DNA of 64,000 bases. Source: Thalassotalea crassostreae. Lineage in GTDB: Bacteria; Pseudomonadota; Gammaproteobacteria; Enterobacterales; Alteromonadaceae. Made by a program: the position numbers and the translations under genes. The stretch is taken from NCBI RefSeq assembly GCF_001831495.1, contig NZ_CP017689.1, positions 1,116,001-1,180,000 on the forward strand, read 5' to 3'. Of the stretch, positions 36,803 through 46,655 are shown piece by piece. The notes beneath the pieces are model-generated. The model saw only the letters and a program-made list of their open reading frames with translations, was not told the DNA's origin and did no database searches. Position 1 is the stretch's first letter; each line of letters begins with the position of its first letter.

Positions 36803-37597
36803 ATGATGAAAGAGAAAATATTACCGGGTATAAAAGTAACAGGTGACGGTCCTGCTGTGCTATTTCTTCATAGCTCGTTAAGCTCTTCTAAACAATGGCA
36901 ACCGTTAATCAGTGTTCTTAGTGATAGTTTTCGTTGCATTAATGTAGATTTACTCGGTTATGGTCGTGCGCCACAAGTTAGCAATCCGGATAATTATAGC
37001 TTAGCAACTGAATTGAACAGGATATTTAATGCGTTAGAGCATATTATAGGTAACCACCCGTTTCATTTAGTTGGTCATTCATTTGGTGGTGCTAATGCGT
37101 TGAAAATCGCGGTTGAAAATCCTAAGCGCATCTTATCTCTGAGTTTATATGAGCCAGTAGCATTTCATTTGTTAGAAGAAGGCACGGATGTTAGGGCTAG
37201 GGTTATAGACTTTGCGAACACGGTTGCCCGTTTAGATGCTGAAAGCGCGGCGCGTCACTTTACTGATATGTGGAACTCAAAAGGTTTTTTCGATAGCTTA
37301 CCGAGGAAAATGCAAACGTTAATGAGTGATGATATTGCGAAAGTAAATCTTGATTTTATTGGCTTAATATCAGAAAAATATGGCTTGCAAGAGTGTCAAA
37401 TTGTAACGTGTCCTGTTACTCTTATTCATGGTAGTCAAAGCCCCGATATTAGCCGAGAAATTATTGATCGTTTAGCCAATAGTTTTAGCAATGTGATTGA
37501 ATATGAAATTGACGCAGGGCATATGGCACCAATTAGCCATGCTGAGCAAGTCGCAAGTATCATTAATAATGCAATACGTGGCGGTGATAATTTCTAG
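36803..37597 (+). CDS. Alpha/beta-fold hydrolase
   Basis: A 264-residue hydrolase: GDGPAVLFLHSSLSSSKQW with the oxyanion segment, nucleophile Ser in LVGHSFGGANAL, an acid in the TLIHGSQSPDI strand and His in IDAGHMAPIS. No signal peptide. Substrate unknown. It starts with two ATG codons in a row; either may be used. Confidence 0.9.
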   Translation: MMKEKILPGIKVTGDGPAVLFLHSSLSSSKQWQPLISVLSDSFRCINVDLLGYGRAPQVSNPDNYSLATELNRIFNALEHIIGNHPFHLVGHSFGGANALKIAVENPKRILSLSLYEPVAFHLLEEGTDVRARVIDFANTVARLDAESAARHFTDMWNSKGFFDSLPRKMQTLMSDDIAKVNLDFIGLISEKYGLQECQIVTCPVTLIHGSQSPDISREIIDRLANSFSNVIEYEIDAGHMAPISHAEQVASIINNAIRGGDNF

Positions 37598-37639
37598 CGC
37601 GCTTGCCTAATTTTCAGCAAAGCAGCTTAAAGGTCAATT

Positions 37640-38986
37640 CTATAGACCAACGCGAATCCACTTTTGCCAGGTTAAACTTTGCTTGCGTAGTAGGCGTTTT
37701 AGCGAGCGATACAGTGCTTGTAGCTCTACAATGTCGACTATATAAAATATAAGCCAAGCAACAGGCGCTAGCATAATTAGATTTCGATGATATTTAGGTT
37801 TGCTATCGAGAAACACTTGCAGGCAAAGTAATACGCTTATAAACCCTATCATTGTGAGTATTGGTAAGTAATCGTTATAGTAGACACTATAACCATAAAA
37901 CAAGCTTATTATGACGGCTTCTAGCATCAAAATAACTTCACCATAAATAGCCAGCGGTAATACTAACCAAGTTAAATAAACACTGTGTTTTGTATCAACA
38001 CTGAAAAACATATTTTTAAATTTTAATAATGTTTGAAAGCGACCGAATTTCCAACGTAAACGTTGGTTAAACAAACCTCGCCAATCCGAAGGGCCTTCAG
38101 TGTACGTAATTGCATCGGCAGCGTAACGAGTCCGATAGCCGGCGTTCAAAATGCGCAATGACATTTCAATGTCTTCAGTAACAATGTCGTGATTAAAACC
38201 GCCAAGCTTTTTCAGGACACTGTGTCGATATGCTGCGGCAGCACCGCCGATGATAAATACGGCATTAAATACTGAGTCAGCTCTTCTAAGAAAGAAACCA
38301 AATAAGTATTCAAGTTGCTGCATGATTTCGATTGACCTACGCTTGTTTCCAATCACCACATTGCCAGCCACAGCAGCAACGTTTTCTTGATGGAAATGTT
38401 TAACCGTATTGATGACAGCGTCTTTATCTATTAGGCAATCACCGTCAATAGTCATGATAATATCGCCAGTCGCACTCTTCAAAGCATGATTAAGCGCGTT
38501 CGCTTTACCTGCATTTGTAATTGATAGGTAAATAAATTCTATCAAAGAATCGCTTTGTTGGTGCTGGCGTTGAAACTCACTAATAATGTCATCGGTATTA
38601 TCCGTAGAGCCGTCATTAATGACGATGATTTGTAATTTATTATAGTGAGTATTAACTACCGACCTTAACGTTTTTGTAATGCCAACTTCTTCATTATATG
38701 CTGGCACAAGAATGGATACAGACGGCAAATTTTGTTCATCAATATTGTGTTTGTTATTTATTCTTGGATAAAAACAAAGCGCGACCAGTTGAGTAATATA
38801 TTTGATTAATAATGGTAGCAACAACATAAACAACACTATGCGAACTAAGTTCATCTGCTCGCTTGCGACTGTTTGAGTCGAAATGGCTAAATAAAAAATT
38901 GCAAACGTGATGCTATAAAGGGCACACAAAGTCATGACTTTATAAAATTTTTTAAAAAAGCTTGGTATACGGATTTTCGCCTTCAT
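37640..38986 (-). CDS. Processive glycosyltransferase family 2 membrane protein
   Basis: A 448-residue inner-membrane enzyme with two N-terminal and about three C-terminal membrane segments around a GT2 domain. Catalytic marks: VSILVPAYNEEVGI, INDGSTDNTDD, TIDGDCLID, TEDIEMSLRIL and QRLRWKFGR. The QxxRW motif and layout match processive beta-glycan synthases such as PgaC/IcaA (poly-N-acetylglucosamine) or hyaluronan-type enzymes. No pgaA, B or D genes lie beside it, so the product cannot be named. Confidence 0.88.
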   Translation of the reverse strand: MKAKIRIPSFFKKFYKVMTLCALYSITFAIFYLAISTQTVASEQMNLVRIVLFMLLLPLLIKYITQLVALCFYPRINNKHNIDEQNLPSVSILVPAYNEEVGITKTLRSVVNTHYNKLQIIVINDGSTDNTDDIISEFQRQHQQSDSLIEFIYLSITNAGKANALNHALKSATGDIIMTIDGDCLIDKDAVINTVKHFHQENVAAVAGNVVIGNKRRSIEIMQQLEYLFGFFLRRADSVFNAVFIIGGAAAAYRHSVLKKLGGFNHDIVTEDIEMSLRILNAGYRTRYAADAITYTEGPSDWRGLFNQRLRWKFGRFQTLLKFKNMFFSVDTKHSVYLTWLVLPLAIYGEVILMLEAVIISLFYGYSVYYNDYLPILTMIGFISVLLCLQVFLDSKPKYHRNLIMLAPVAWLIFYIVDIVELQALYRSLKRLLRKQSLTWQKWIRVGL

Positions 38987-39266
38987 TTTAGATACTTCTT
39001 AATGGCAACTATTACTAGCGCCATAACTCCCATTAAAGACTGTTTTGTTAAAATAATGTTGATGGCGGCGGAGTATGCCACTAGTACTGAAAATAAGACA
39101 TCCCTTTTATTCTGTTCAGAGGTCCAATTTGGCTGCTCTGTAAAGGTTTAGAGTGAGAAGTATCTATTTTACAACCGTTTATAGGAGGATTTTTGAAATA
39201 TAAAAAATTGCTATATGTTATAACTATCGAAAGAAGTTAAACAAAACGTCCATATATTTTTCAAAG
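38987..39266. other. Intergenic region, no gene seen
   Basis: About 280 bases between the glycosyltransferase start and the 103-bp repeat block. It likely holds the glycosyltransferase promoter. No reading frame or strong hairpin was supported. Confidence 0.45.
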
Positions 39267-39489
39267 CTTACATCCTGTAAGGCGTCAAAAAATTAAACAT
39301 CCATGTATTTTTTGCATACCATGTATAGGACATACGAATGCCGCGGTCACATGGACGTGAAAGAGCGGTCTTACATCCTGTAAGGCGTCAAAAAATTAAA
39401 CATCCATGTATTTTTTGCATACGATGTATAGGACATACAAATGCCGAGGTCACATGGACGTGAAAGAGCGGTCTTACATCCTGTAAGGC
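39267..39489. repeat. 103-bp tandem repeat, two full copies and a partial third
   Basis: Copies begin CTTACATCCTGTAAGGC at 39267, 39370 and 39473. The first two differ at only three positions seen by eye. Each unit begins with a small palindrome (CTTACA/TGTAAG) and carries CATCCATGTATTTTTTGC and CACATGGACGTGAAAGAGC. Intergenic; it resembles dispersed repeats of Alteromonadales genomes from memory. Confidence 0.93.
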
Positions 39490-39513
39490 AAAAAAAGACC
39501 CGCAAAGCGGGTC
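39490..39513 (-). terminator. Terminator of the Hsp20 gene
   Basis: Minus strand GACCCGC, TTT loop, GCGGGTC, then seven T. It lies ~125 bases after the Hsp20 stop, right next to the third repeat copy. Confidence 0.88.
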
Positions 39514-39637
39514 AAAACGAATAGGGAGTGTTTGTTGTGAGTATTCGAAACTCATAGGTAAAAAGGATAATTGAGTAGCAACATGATTCGACAAATCAGG
39601 GGGAGAGAATGCTACTCAATACGTTCTATATCAATCC

Positions 39638-40096
39638 TTATTTGGTATCGCCTTCAAGTAATGATTTGCTATGTATAGCAATCTTACGAGGCTTTAACGC
39701 TTCTGGTATTTCTCGCTCAAGGTCGATATGTAACAAACCATTTTCCATGTGAGCGGCAATAACTTTTACATGATCGGCAATTTGAAACTTACGCTCAAAG
39801 TTGCGCTCTGCGATACCTTGGTAAACAAACGTTCTATTTTCATCACCATCTTGAGGTGCTTTGATACCCGTTACTGTAAGAGAGTTTTCTTCTGATTCAA
39901 TATCTAACTCTGCTTCGACGAAGCCAGCAACAGCCATAGTAATTCGGTATTTATCGTCGGCAATTGATTCTATGTTATATGGTGGGTAAGCAGGCTGTTT
40001 CTCAGCTCGAGAAGCTTTTTCCATAAGAGATGCTAAGTGTTCTGCACCGATGAATGAACGATAAAGTGGGCTAAAATCTTTTGAAATTGTACGCAT
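39638..40096 (-). CDS. ibpA: Small heat-shock protein, Hsp20/IbpA family
   Basis: A 152-residue alpha-crystallin-type chaperone that holds unfolded proteins for DnaK and ClpB. The core runs YNIESIADDKYRITMAVAGF, ENSLTVTGIKA, YQGIAERNFERKFQIADHVKV, ENGLLHIDLEREIPEALKPRKIAI, closely like E. coli IbpA. A probable ROSE-type RNA thermometer covers the ribosome site. Monocistronic, with its own terminator. Confidence 0.93.
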   Translation of the reverse strand: MRTISKDFSPLYRSFIGAEHLASLMEKASRAEKQPAYPPYNIESIADDKYRITMAVAGFVEAELDIESEENSLTVTGIKAPQDGDENRTFVYQGIAERNFERKFQIADHVKVIAAHMENGLLHIDLEREIPEALKPRKIAIHSKSLLEGDTK

Positions 40097-40160
40097 AATT
40101 ATATCCTATATATAGCAATATTAAGTTTGTGTGCCTTTCATAATGAACAGGCGATTAATA
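40097..40160 (-). promoter_or_regulatory. Probable ROSE-like RNA thermometer
   Basis: On the minus strand TTGCT, six bases, then the AGGA ribosome site (complement of 40104-40107), 7 bases before the ATG. The short hairpin pairs GCT with AGG leaving a G-G mismatch, the hallmark of ROSE elements (U-U/C-G-C-U opposite AGGA) in ibpA-type leaders. Upstream extent of the element is a guess. Confidence 0.65.
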
Positions 40161-40430
40161 CCAAGACAAGTGCTTGGTGAATTTGGCAATCCATTCGGAC
40201 TTGCCGGTTGTAGACCCGTTATGGCGACTACAATAAATAGATAGGAACGAATAATTATTTTTCAAGGGATTAATGAAAAAATTATTAATTGAAAATAAAA
40301 TAAAACCAAGAAAGTTAATTTTAAGATAATAATATCAATGACTTACTGTTTTTGGTTTTTTTATCTTTATTTGCAATTAATTAAAAACTTTCTATCTTTA
40401 AGGGCAAGAAGGAAGAATCAAGGAAGCGCA

Positions 40431-41045
40431 ATGAACGGAAATATAAGTAAAGTACTCGATTTTTGGTTTGGTGAAATTAACGATCAGCTTTCCGATGATA
40501 AACAAACTATTCTTTGGTACCAATCAACCAATGAAATGGATGAAAATATACGTAATGAGTTTGAACATCTTTACGAGCAAGCTTTTTCTGGGCAGTTAAC
40601 ATCGTGGCTAGATACTGCGCAAGGTTGCATGGCATTAATTATTTTACTCGATCAAATGCCGCGCAATATGTACCGAGGCAGCGCCCAGGCATTTGCAAGC
40701 GATCATTTAGCGTTAGACTATTGTTTATTGGGTTTAAATAAGGGTTATGACAAGCTATTGCCGCTGGTTCAACGTTGCTTTTTCTACCACCCATTAGAGC
40801 ATGCCGAGGACATAGAGTTACAACAACTTTGTGTAACTGAATTTCAACGACTACAGCAAGTTTATAATGGCGAGAAGCAGCAATTGTTTATCCGAAATGG
40901 CCTTGAATTTGCTAAGAAACACTTAGAAATTATTGAACAATTTGGCCGCTTTCCCTATCGAAATGAGGTTCTTGGAAGGGAGTCAATTAAAGAAGAGTTG
41001 GAATTCTTAAAGACCGGCGTAAATTTTGGCCAGTCCAAAAGTTAA
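40431..41045 (+). CDS. DUF924-family protein
   Basis: A 204-residue helical protein of the DUF924 family, starting just before the conserved VLDFWFGE and containing LIILLDQMPRNMYRGSAQAFASDHLAL and FFYHPLEHAED. Members look TPR-like; function unknown. I placed the start at ATG 40431 because AAGGAAG lies before it and the family begins there; an upstream ATG at 40338 adds a 31-residue hydrophobic and basic stretch that the family lacks. Confidence 0.9.
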   Translation: MNGNISKVLDFWFGEINDQLSDDKQTILWYQSTNEMDENIRNEFEHLYEQAFSGQLTSWLDTAQGCMALIILLDQMPRNMYRGSAQAFASDHLALDYCLLGLNKGYDKLLPLVQRCFFYHPLEHAEDIELQQLCVTEFQRLQQVYNGEKQQLFIRNGLEFAKKHLEIIEQFGRFPYRNEVLGRESIKEELEFLKTGVNFGQSKS

Positions 41046-41135
41046 AAACCGATATCAGCTCGTCAGTTAGTGCACTCTAGTGCGCAACACACAAGCTGAT
41101 AACGGCTTATTAAGTTATAGTTATATCGTCGATAT

Positions 41136-41726
41136 TTACAGGCTATTTGCTTCTTTAGCTGCAACTAAAGCTGCATCGTAATCTGGGTGAGTCGAAATAT
41201 CAGCAACTAATTCTTTATAAAAGATCTTTCCTGATTTATCGATGACAAAAATTGAGCGCGATAATAGCCCCATATCTTTTATCAATAAACCGTATTTGTG
41301 ACCAAAGTCACGCCACACTGAATCTGAAAGTACTTTAATGCTTTCAACACCTTCTGTTTTACAAAAGCGCTTTTGAGCAAATGGTAAATCGTTACTGATA
41401 GTAAGCATCACAATATTATCGGGAAGGTTAGCAACTTCTTCATTAAAACGTTTTGTTTGCAATGAACAAACACCTGTATCTAGGCTAGGTACCACAGATA
41501 CAACAACAGTCTTTCCTGCAAAATCAGACAACTTAACTTTGGTAAACCTTTCATCAACTACCTTAAAGTTTGGTGCCGTGTTGCCTTTGTATACTTGCTT
41601 CCCTATTAAAGTGATCGGTTTCCCACCTGCAACCACTAAACCGGTTGATTCAGTGACTTCCTCAGCGAATGCGAGAGTAGAACAACACATGGCTGCAGCG
41701 ATAGTTAAAGATAATAGTTTTTTCAT
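41136..41726 (-). CDS. tpx: Thiol peroxidase Tpx with signal peptide
   Basis: A 196-residue atypical 2-Cys peroxiredoxin. Peroxidatic Cys87 (PSLDTGVCSLQ) and resolving Cys122 (FAQKRFC) fit Tpx, which reduces hydrogen and lipid hydroperoxides. Unlike most Tpx (~165 residues) it has an N-terminal signal peptide (MKKLLSLTIAAAMCCSTLAFA), so it should act in the periplasm. Monocistronic. Confidence 0.92.
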   Translation of the reverse strand: MKKLLSLTIAAAMCCSTLAFAEEVTESTGLVVAGGKPITLIGKQVYKGNTAPNFKVVDERFTKVKLSDFAGKTVVVSVVPSLDTGVCSLQTKRFNEEVANLPDNIVMLTISNDLPFAQKRFCKTEGVESIKVLSDSVWRDFGHKYGLLIKDMGLLSRSIFVIDKSGKIFYKELVADISTHPDYDAALVAAKEANSL

Positions 41727-41842
41727 GTTAGCTTCTTAAAGTAGTTTATAAAATAGAGTGTAAAGTTTAATTTTAAAATTAGTTATAAAACCAGTTAAAT
41801 CAAAGGTTAATTGTCGCAGTCGTATTTATTAATCTGTTTACA

Positions 41843-43516
41843 TTATTTGATTCTTACTGTCTCGCCATTAACCCATGTTTGCTCGACAGGTATTTGCCAT
41901 ATTGTTGATGGCTCAATGTTAAATATATCATCTTTGATGAGAATGAAGTCAGCTTTCTTACCAACTTCTAAACTGCCAATGATGTGTTCTTGATGTCCCG
42001 CATATGCAGCGTTTAAGGTAAAGCTTTGCAACGCTTCTTGAAGGTTCATTCGTTGTTCGCCGTACCAGCCACCGTTAGGTTGATTGTCTTTATCTTGACG
42101 AGTTACTGAGGCGTGCAGGCCAAAAAATGGATTTGGATACTCTACAGGGAAATCGGAACCTGCTGCAATCATAATTTTGTTGTCGAGAAGAGTCCGCCAA
42201 GCATAAGCGCTTTTTATTCTATGCTGGCCTATTCTGTCTTCTGCCATGTTTTTATCACTGGTTGCGTGTGTTGCTTGCATAGAAGCAATGATATTCATCT
42301 GTTTGAAGCGCACAATATCTGCTGGTAATAATACTTGCGCATGTTCGATACGGTGACGTAAATGTTTACTATTGGTTTGTTCGATTAATGTTTGGTAGTT
42401 ATCTAAGGCTTGCTTGTTGGCATTATCGCCTATCGCATGGGTATTCACTTGGAAACCAAATTCCATTGCCGTTTTCATCACCGAGGTTAACTGCTCTGGA
42501 CTATATAGCAACAAGCCTTTATGGTGTGGTAAATCAGAGTAATCCTCCACAAGCGCCGCACCGCGAGAGCCAAGGGCACCATCGACAGAAATTTTAACGC
42601 TATTTATGGCTAACATGTTGTCAGCGCTTTTATAAGGACCTTTGGCCAAAGTATTTAGCCAATTTTTATCTTTTACATCGACCATTGCATTGACGCGGAT
42701 CGGCATTCTATTTTGTTTGACTAGCGCTTGGTAAGCAGTAATATTGGCCAAATCAATACCTGCATCATGAACACTGGTTAAACCTTTACTCGCCAATGAT
42801 GTCATCGCGGTAAACAACACATGTTCTAACTCATCCTGATTTAGTTTGGGTTTGGCTTTATAAATTAGTGACATGGCATTATCTATAAAGACACCGGTTG
42901 GTTCACCTTGGTCATCTTTTAATATTTGTCCGCCCGGCAGATCTGCTGTGCTTCTGTTTACACCAGCGATCTCCATTGCTTTACTATTTACCCAAATCGC
43001 ATGACCATCAACACGGCGCAATAGCACTGGCGTATCGGGAAAGTATTTATCTAACAATTGTTTACTTGGAAATTGCTTATCTGGCCAGTTTACTTGGTTC
43101 CAGCCTCGGCCCTCTATCCAAGTTAATGTTGGGTTTTCTAATTGATATTGTTTGGCTTTTTCTACTGCATCTTGCTCGCTAATAGTTTGTTCAAGCTTTA
43201 CCTGCATGAGGCTTAAACCATAACTTTTAACATGGCCGTGGGCATCAATTAGTCCCGGCAACATTGTATTGCCATGACCGTCAACGCGCTCAATTTTGCT
43301 ATCGTTTGGCAGCTTCTCACCATGACTATAGATCTTTTCAATAATATCATTGTTAATCTGCAAAGCATGAAACTTGGTCAATTCGCCACTATTATCTTGC
43401 GCATTACCGGTTAACGTATAACCGTTGACGTTGTAGATTATTTTAGTTTTAGCGAGGCTGCTAGGAGAGGTCAATAGTAAAGCGAAAACGAGAATGGGCG
43501 CTAAGTATTTATTCAT
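41843..43516 (-). CDS. Exported amidohydrolase, YtcJ-like
   Basis: A 557-residue protein of the amidohydrolase-3 group with signal peptide (LAPILVFALLLTSPSSLA). Metal-site motifs: LIDAHGHVKS, VHDAGID, NTHAIGDNANKQALD, RHRIEHAQV and AAGSDFPVE. Family members hydrolyse amides or similar bonds; the substrate is unknown, and the secretion signal points to a periplasmic role. Monocistronic. Confidence 0.9.
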   Translation of the reverse strand: MNKYLAPILVFALLLTSPSSLAKTKIIYNVNGYTLTGNAQDNSGELTKFHALQINNDIIEKIYSHGEKLPNDSKIERVDGHGNTMLPGLIDAHGHVKSYGLSLMQVKLEQTISEQDAVEKAKQYQLENPTLTWIEGRGWNQVNWPDKQFPSKQLLDKYFPDTPVLLRRVDGHAIWVNSKAMEIAGVNRSTADLPGGQILKDDQGEPTGVFIDNAMSLIYKAKPKLNQDELEHVLFTAMTSLASKGLTSVHDAGIDLANITAYQALVKQNRMPIRVNAMVDVKDKNWLNTLAKGPYKSADNMLAINSVKISVDGALGSRGAALVEDYSDLPHHKGLLLYSPEQLTSVMKTAMEFGFQVNTHAIGDNANKQALDNYQTLIEQTNSKHLRHRIEHAQVLLPADIVRFKQMNIIASMQATHATSDKNMAEDRIGQHRIKSAYAWRTLLDNKIMIAAGSDFPVEYPNPFFGLHASVTRQDKDNQPNGGWYGEQRMNLQEALQSFTLNAAYAGHQEHIIGSLEVGKKADFILIKDDIFNIEPSTIWQIPVEQTWVNGETVRIK

Positions 43517-43664
43517 ATTATTATCACTTTATTTTATTATTTTACTATCAGCATTAAATGGTCAATTTAAGTCTATTTATACTAGCGCAGTAGAGCTTGA
43601 TTATTAACAAGTTTCTCTACATAGAGATAAGTTAAGGGGGCCCTAATTGTTTTAGTTGGTGGTT

Positions 43665-45206
43665 CTAGTTGCGATAGCGACGAATAATCAGCATTAAAGC
43701 AAATACCACGAACAGCAACTTGTCTAAATGAATTCCATAATCTGAATAAAACGTTGTTCCGGTCACGACATCAACTTTTGTTTGCAATGTACTTAAGGTA
43801 AATTGTTCGATATCTGCGGATATTCGACCATTATGGTCAATCACAGCGGTTAAGCCATTGTTGGTCGCTCTAAGCATCGGCCTAGCATATTCTAGCGCTC
43901 GCATACGAGCAATTTCTAAATGTTGATCAGGGCCATGTGAAGCGCCAAACCAAGCGTCATTACTGACCGTTAATAATATTTCAGTGTCATTATCAAAATT
44001 AGCCGCTAGTTGTTTTGAAAATACTACTTCAAAACAAATCAGTGGCGCAATTTGAATACCGTTTGCAATTAAATTCTTTTGTACATAATCACCGCGACTG
44101 AACGAAGACATCGGTAAATTGAATAGTGGGGCAATCGGCCTTAGTAATTCCTGAAATGGAATAAATTCGCCAATGGGTAAAAGGTGATGTTTGTCATAGT
44201 GATTGCTGTTGCGCCAATAATAGTCGCCCTCATTATCATCAACGTTTTTATTGCCGAGTACGATTAAACGATTGAAAAACGCGCTACTATCTGGCTCATA
44301 ATTAATAATGCCGGTAATTAATGCTGTATTGGCTTGTGCCGCTTCATGGTTCAGTTTACTAAGAATATCTTGCGACAATGGCTCAAGTCTTGGTATTGCG
44401 GCCTCTGGCCATATGATTAAATCGTTGTTTTTATATAATTCTGTGGTTTGATCGATATATAAATCGATGATGTTTTGTTCTGCTTGTTTATCCCAGCGCA
44501 ACTCTTGTTTGATGTTGCCTTGCACTAAGGCGGTATTAATCACTTTCCCTGTTTTTTCAACAAAGCTAAGTTGTGAGGCAATTATGGTAACGATGACTAC
44601 CGAAGCAAGTATGGCTGAATTGAGTTTCAGGCGCTGTTTGTTGACTATGGAAACTAATAAACAAGCAATTAAAATCACAATGAAGCTAATGCCTATTTCA
44701 CCAATTATTGGTGCTAAAGCGGCAAATGGGCCATCAATTTGACTATAACCGATTGATAACCATGAGAACCCCGTAAGCACAACCCCGCGAAGCGTTTCAG
44801 CAATTAGCCAGGTAAATGGCAGGTATACTAGACTTACTTTATTTTGGTTAAAACGGGCGGCTAAATAAGCGGCCAAGCCGGTGAACAAAGCCAAATAAGC
44901 ACACAGTAGTACCATCAACAAGATAGAAACAATAAGTGGTAAACCACCAAATTGTTCAATAGAAACATGAACCCAACTAATACCTACTCCAAAAAAGCCC
45001 AAACCAAACGCAAACGCTGATCTGAACGCTTGTTTTTTATCTTGCTCGTTGAGTAAATATATCCATATTGATAGTGCGGCAATACTGACAAACCACAAAG
45101 AGAAGGGCGCATAGGAAAACACCATAATAGCCCCTAATAAAAAATTAGGGACGTAACGTTTCCATAAGGAGTGTTCGATTGATAACAGGCTGGTTTTATT
45201 ATTCAT
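43665..45206 (-). CDS. lnt: Apolipoprotein N-acyltransferase
   Basis: A 513-residue inner-membrane enzyme that adds the third acyl chain to lipoproteins. About six N-terminal membrane segments precede the nitrilase-like domain with Glu in WPEAAIP, Lys in the LLPIGEFIPF region and catalytic Cys in APLICFEVVF; a C-terminal membrane segment closes it. Last gene of the miaB-ybeZ-ybeY-corC-lnt run as in E. coli. Confidence 0.96.
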   Translation of the reverse strand: MNNKTSLLSIEHSLWKRYVPNFLLGAIMVFSYAPFSLWFVSIAALSIWIYLLNEQDKKQAFRSAFAFGLGFFGVGISWVHVSIEQFGGLPLIVSILLMVLLCAYLALFTGLAAYLAARFNQNKVSLVYLPFTWLIAETLRGVVLTGFSWLSIGYSQIDGPFAALAPIIGEIGISFIVILIACLLVSIVNKQRLKLNSAILASVVIVTIIASQLSFVEKTGKVINTALVQGNIKQELRWDKQAEQNIIDLYIDQTTELYKNNDLIIWPEAAIPRLEPLSQDILSKLNHEAAQANTALITGIINYEPDSSAFFNRLIVLGNKNVDDNEGDYYWRNSNHYDKHHLLPIGEFIPFQELLRPIAPLFNLPMSSFSRGDYVQKNLIANGIQIAPLICFEVVFSKQLAANFDNDTEILLTVSNDAWFGASHGPDQHLEIARMRALEYARPMLRATNNGLTAVIDHNGRISADIEQFTLSTLQTKVDVVTGTTFYSDYGIHLDKLLFVVFALMLIIRRYRN

Positions 45207-45283
45207 ATGGCCTAGTTTTTGTTTGTACTTATTTTCTGAGTGTCATCAATATTAAACTTTATTAATATCGATGACACTTTTTA

Positions 45284-46165
45284 CTAACGATCGTCAGCAA
45301 GTTTGCCATTTACTTCGTGATCTTTTGGCACTGCCACTTGAAGTTGTTGTATACGTCGTTTATCGGCTGATACAACTTTAAATTCAAAGCCAAGAATATT
45401 TATGCTTTCGCCTCGATTTGGCATGTGACCAAACTGATGAATAACAATACCACCAATGGTATCGGCTTCTTCTTCATTAAAGCCAGCATTGAAATATTCA
45501 TTAAAGTTATCAATTTCAGTTAGTGCTTTAACTTGATACACATTACCGCTTAAGTGACGAATTTCGCGCTCTAACATGTCATCATGTTCGTCTTCGATTT
45601 CACCAACAATCAACTCTAGAATATCTTCGATGGTAACTAGACCTGAAACTCCACCATATTCGTCAACAACAACAGCCATGTGGTAGCGCTGTTGTCTAAA
45701 TTCTTTTAATAAAGGTTCAACCTTTTTACTTTCTGGAATAATAATCGCTGGACGAATAATATCCTTTAAAGAAACCTCTGCGGCATCGGCATTAAAACCA
45801 TAGGCCAATAGATCTTTAGCCAGCAATACACCTTCGATATGATCAATGTCATCATTTATCACCGGAAAACGTGAGTGTGCAGATTCTAAAACTGTTGGCA
45901 GAAATTCTGATACTGACTGCTCAATATCAATAGTTACCATGTGTGAGCGAGGGATCATGATATCGCGAACGCGCATATCACTAACTTCTAAAACGCCTTC
46001 AAGCATTTGCTTAGTAGCGGGTTTTATTAAATCTCGGTCTTGTGCATCATTTAGCACTTCAACTAGTTCTTCTTTGTTTTTCGGCTCTCCGGTAAAGACT
46101 TGTACAATCTTTTCCATTAATGTTTTCGAAGAACCGTTTCCAGAATGGGGGTTGTCGTCGCTCAT
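45284..46165 (-). CDS. corC: CorC/YbeX, CBS-domain protein
   Basis: A 293-residue cytosolic protein with two CBS domains ([20 protein letters not shown] and the segment near [17 protein letters not shown]) and a C-terminal CorC/HlyC transporter-associated domain. Known members affect magnesium and cobalt efflux and ribosome biology. It sits between ybeY and lnt, the conserved order; 31 bases after ybeY. Confidence 0.95.
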   Translation of the reverse strand: MSDDNPHSGNGSSKTLMEKIVQVFTGEPKNKEELVEVLNDAQDRDLIKPATKQMLEGVLEVSDMRVRDIMIPRSHMVTIDIEQSVSEFLPTVLESAHSRFPVINDDIDHIEGVLLAKDLLAYGFNADAAEVSLKDIIRPAIIIPESKKVEPLLKEFRQQRYHMAVVVDEYGGVSGLVTIEDILELIVGEIEDEHDDMLEREIRHLSGNVYQVKALTEIDNFNEYFNAGFNEEEADTIGGIVIHQFGHMPNRGESINILGFEFKVVSADKRRIQQLQVAVPKDHEVNGKLADDR

Positions 46166-46196
46166 AGAGCTTTTTTAATTCCTGTATTAATTAATA

Positions 46197-46655
46197 TTAA
46201 GAGGCAATATACGGATTATTATGACCAAGTTCGGCCATCAATCGTATTTCTATTGCTTCCATTTCTTCTGCTTCATCTTGTGTTATATGATCATAACCCA
46301 ACAAATGCAAGCATCCGTGAATGATCATATGCGCCCAATGAGCATGAATTTGTTTATTCTGATCAATAGCTTCGGTTGAAACTACGTCAGCTGCAACTAC
46401 TAGATCGCCTAATAGATCAAGTTCGATCCCATCAGGAACTTCAAAGGGAAAAGACAATACATTAGTCGGTTTGTCTTTATCACGGTATTGTTTGTTAAGT
46501 TGCTGGGATTCATCGTTGTTTACAACGCGGATTGTTAGTTCAAAATCTTTATTATACGGCAATAGCGCAATGTCAGCCCATTGCTGAAATTGTTCATCTG
46601 ATGGTAGGTTTTCAGTTTGATACGGACGTTGGATATCAAGGGTAATGGTTGCCAT
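46197..46655 (-). CDS. ybeY: Endoribonuclease YbeY
   Basis: A 152-residue metal-dependent RNase for 16S rRNA 3'-end maturation and ribosome quality control. The zinc motif HxxxHxxxxxH is present as HGCLHLLGYDH; TNVLSFPFE is also conserved. The start shares one base with the stop of ybeZ, showing coupled translation. Confidence 0.96.
   Translation of the reverse strand: MATITLDIQRPYQTENLPSDEQFQQWADIALLPYNKDFELTIRVVNNDESQQLNKQYRDKDKPTNVLSFPFEVPDGIELDLLGDLVVAADVVSTEAIDQNKQIHAHWAHMIIHGCLHLLGYDHITQDEAEEMEAIEIRLMAELGHNNPYIAS

Noticed and set aside
39267..39489. CRISPR array
   Set aside because: The repeats are 103 bp, directly adjoining, with no unique spacers.
39388..39594. 68-residue frame on the minus strand
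   Set aside because: It lies within the 103-bp repeat and the Hsp20 terminator; no ribosome site.
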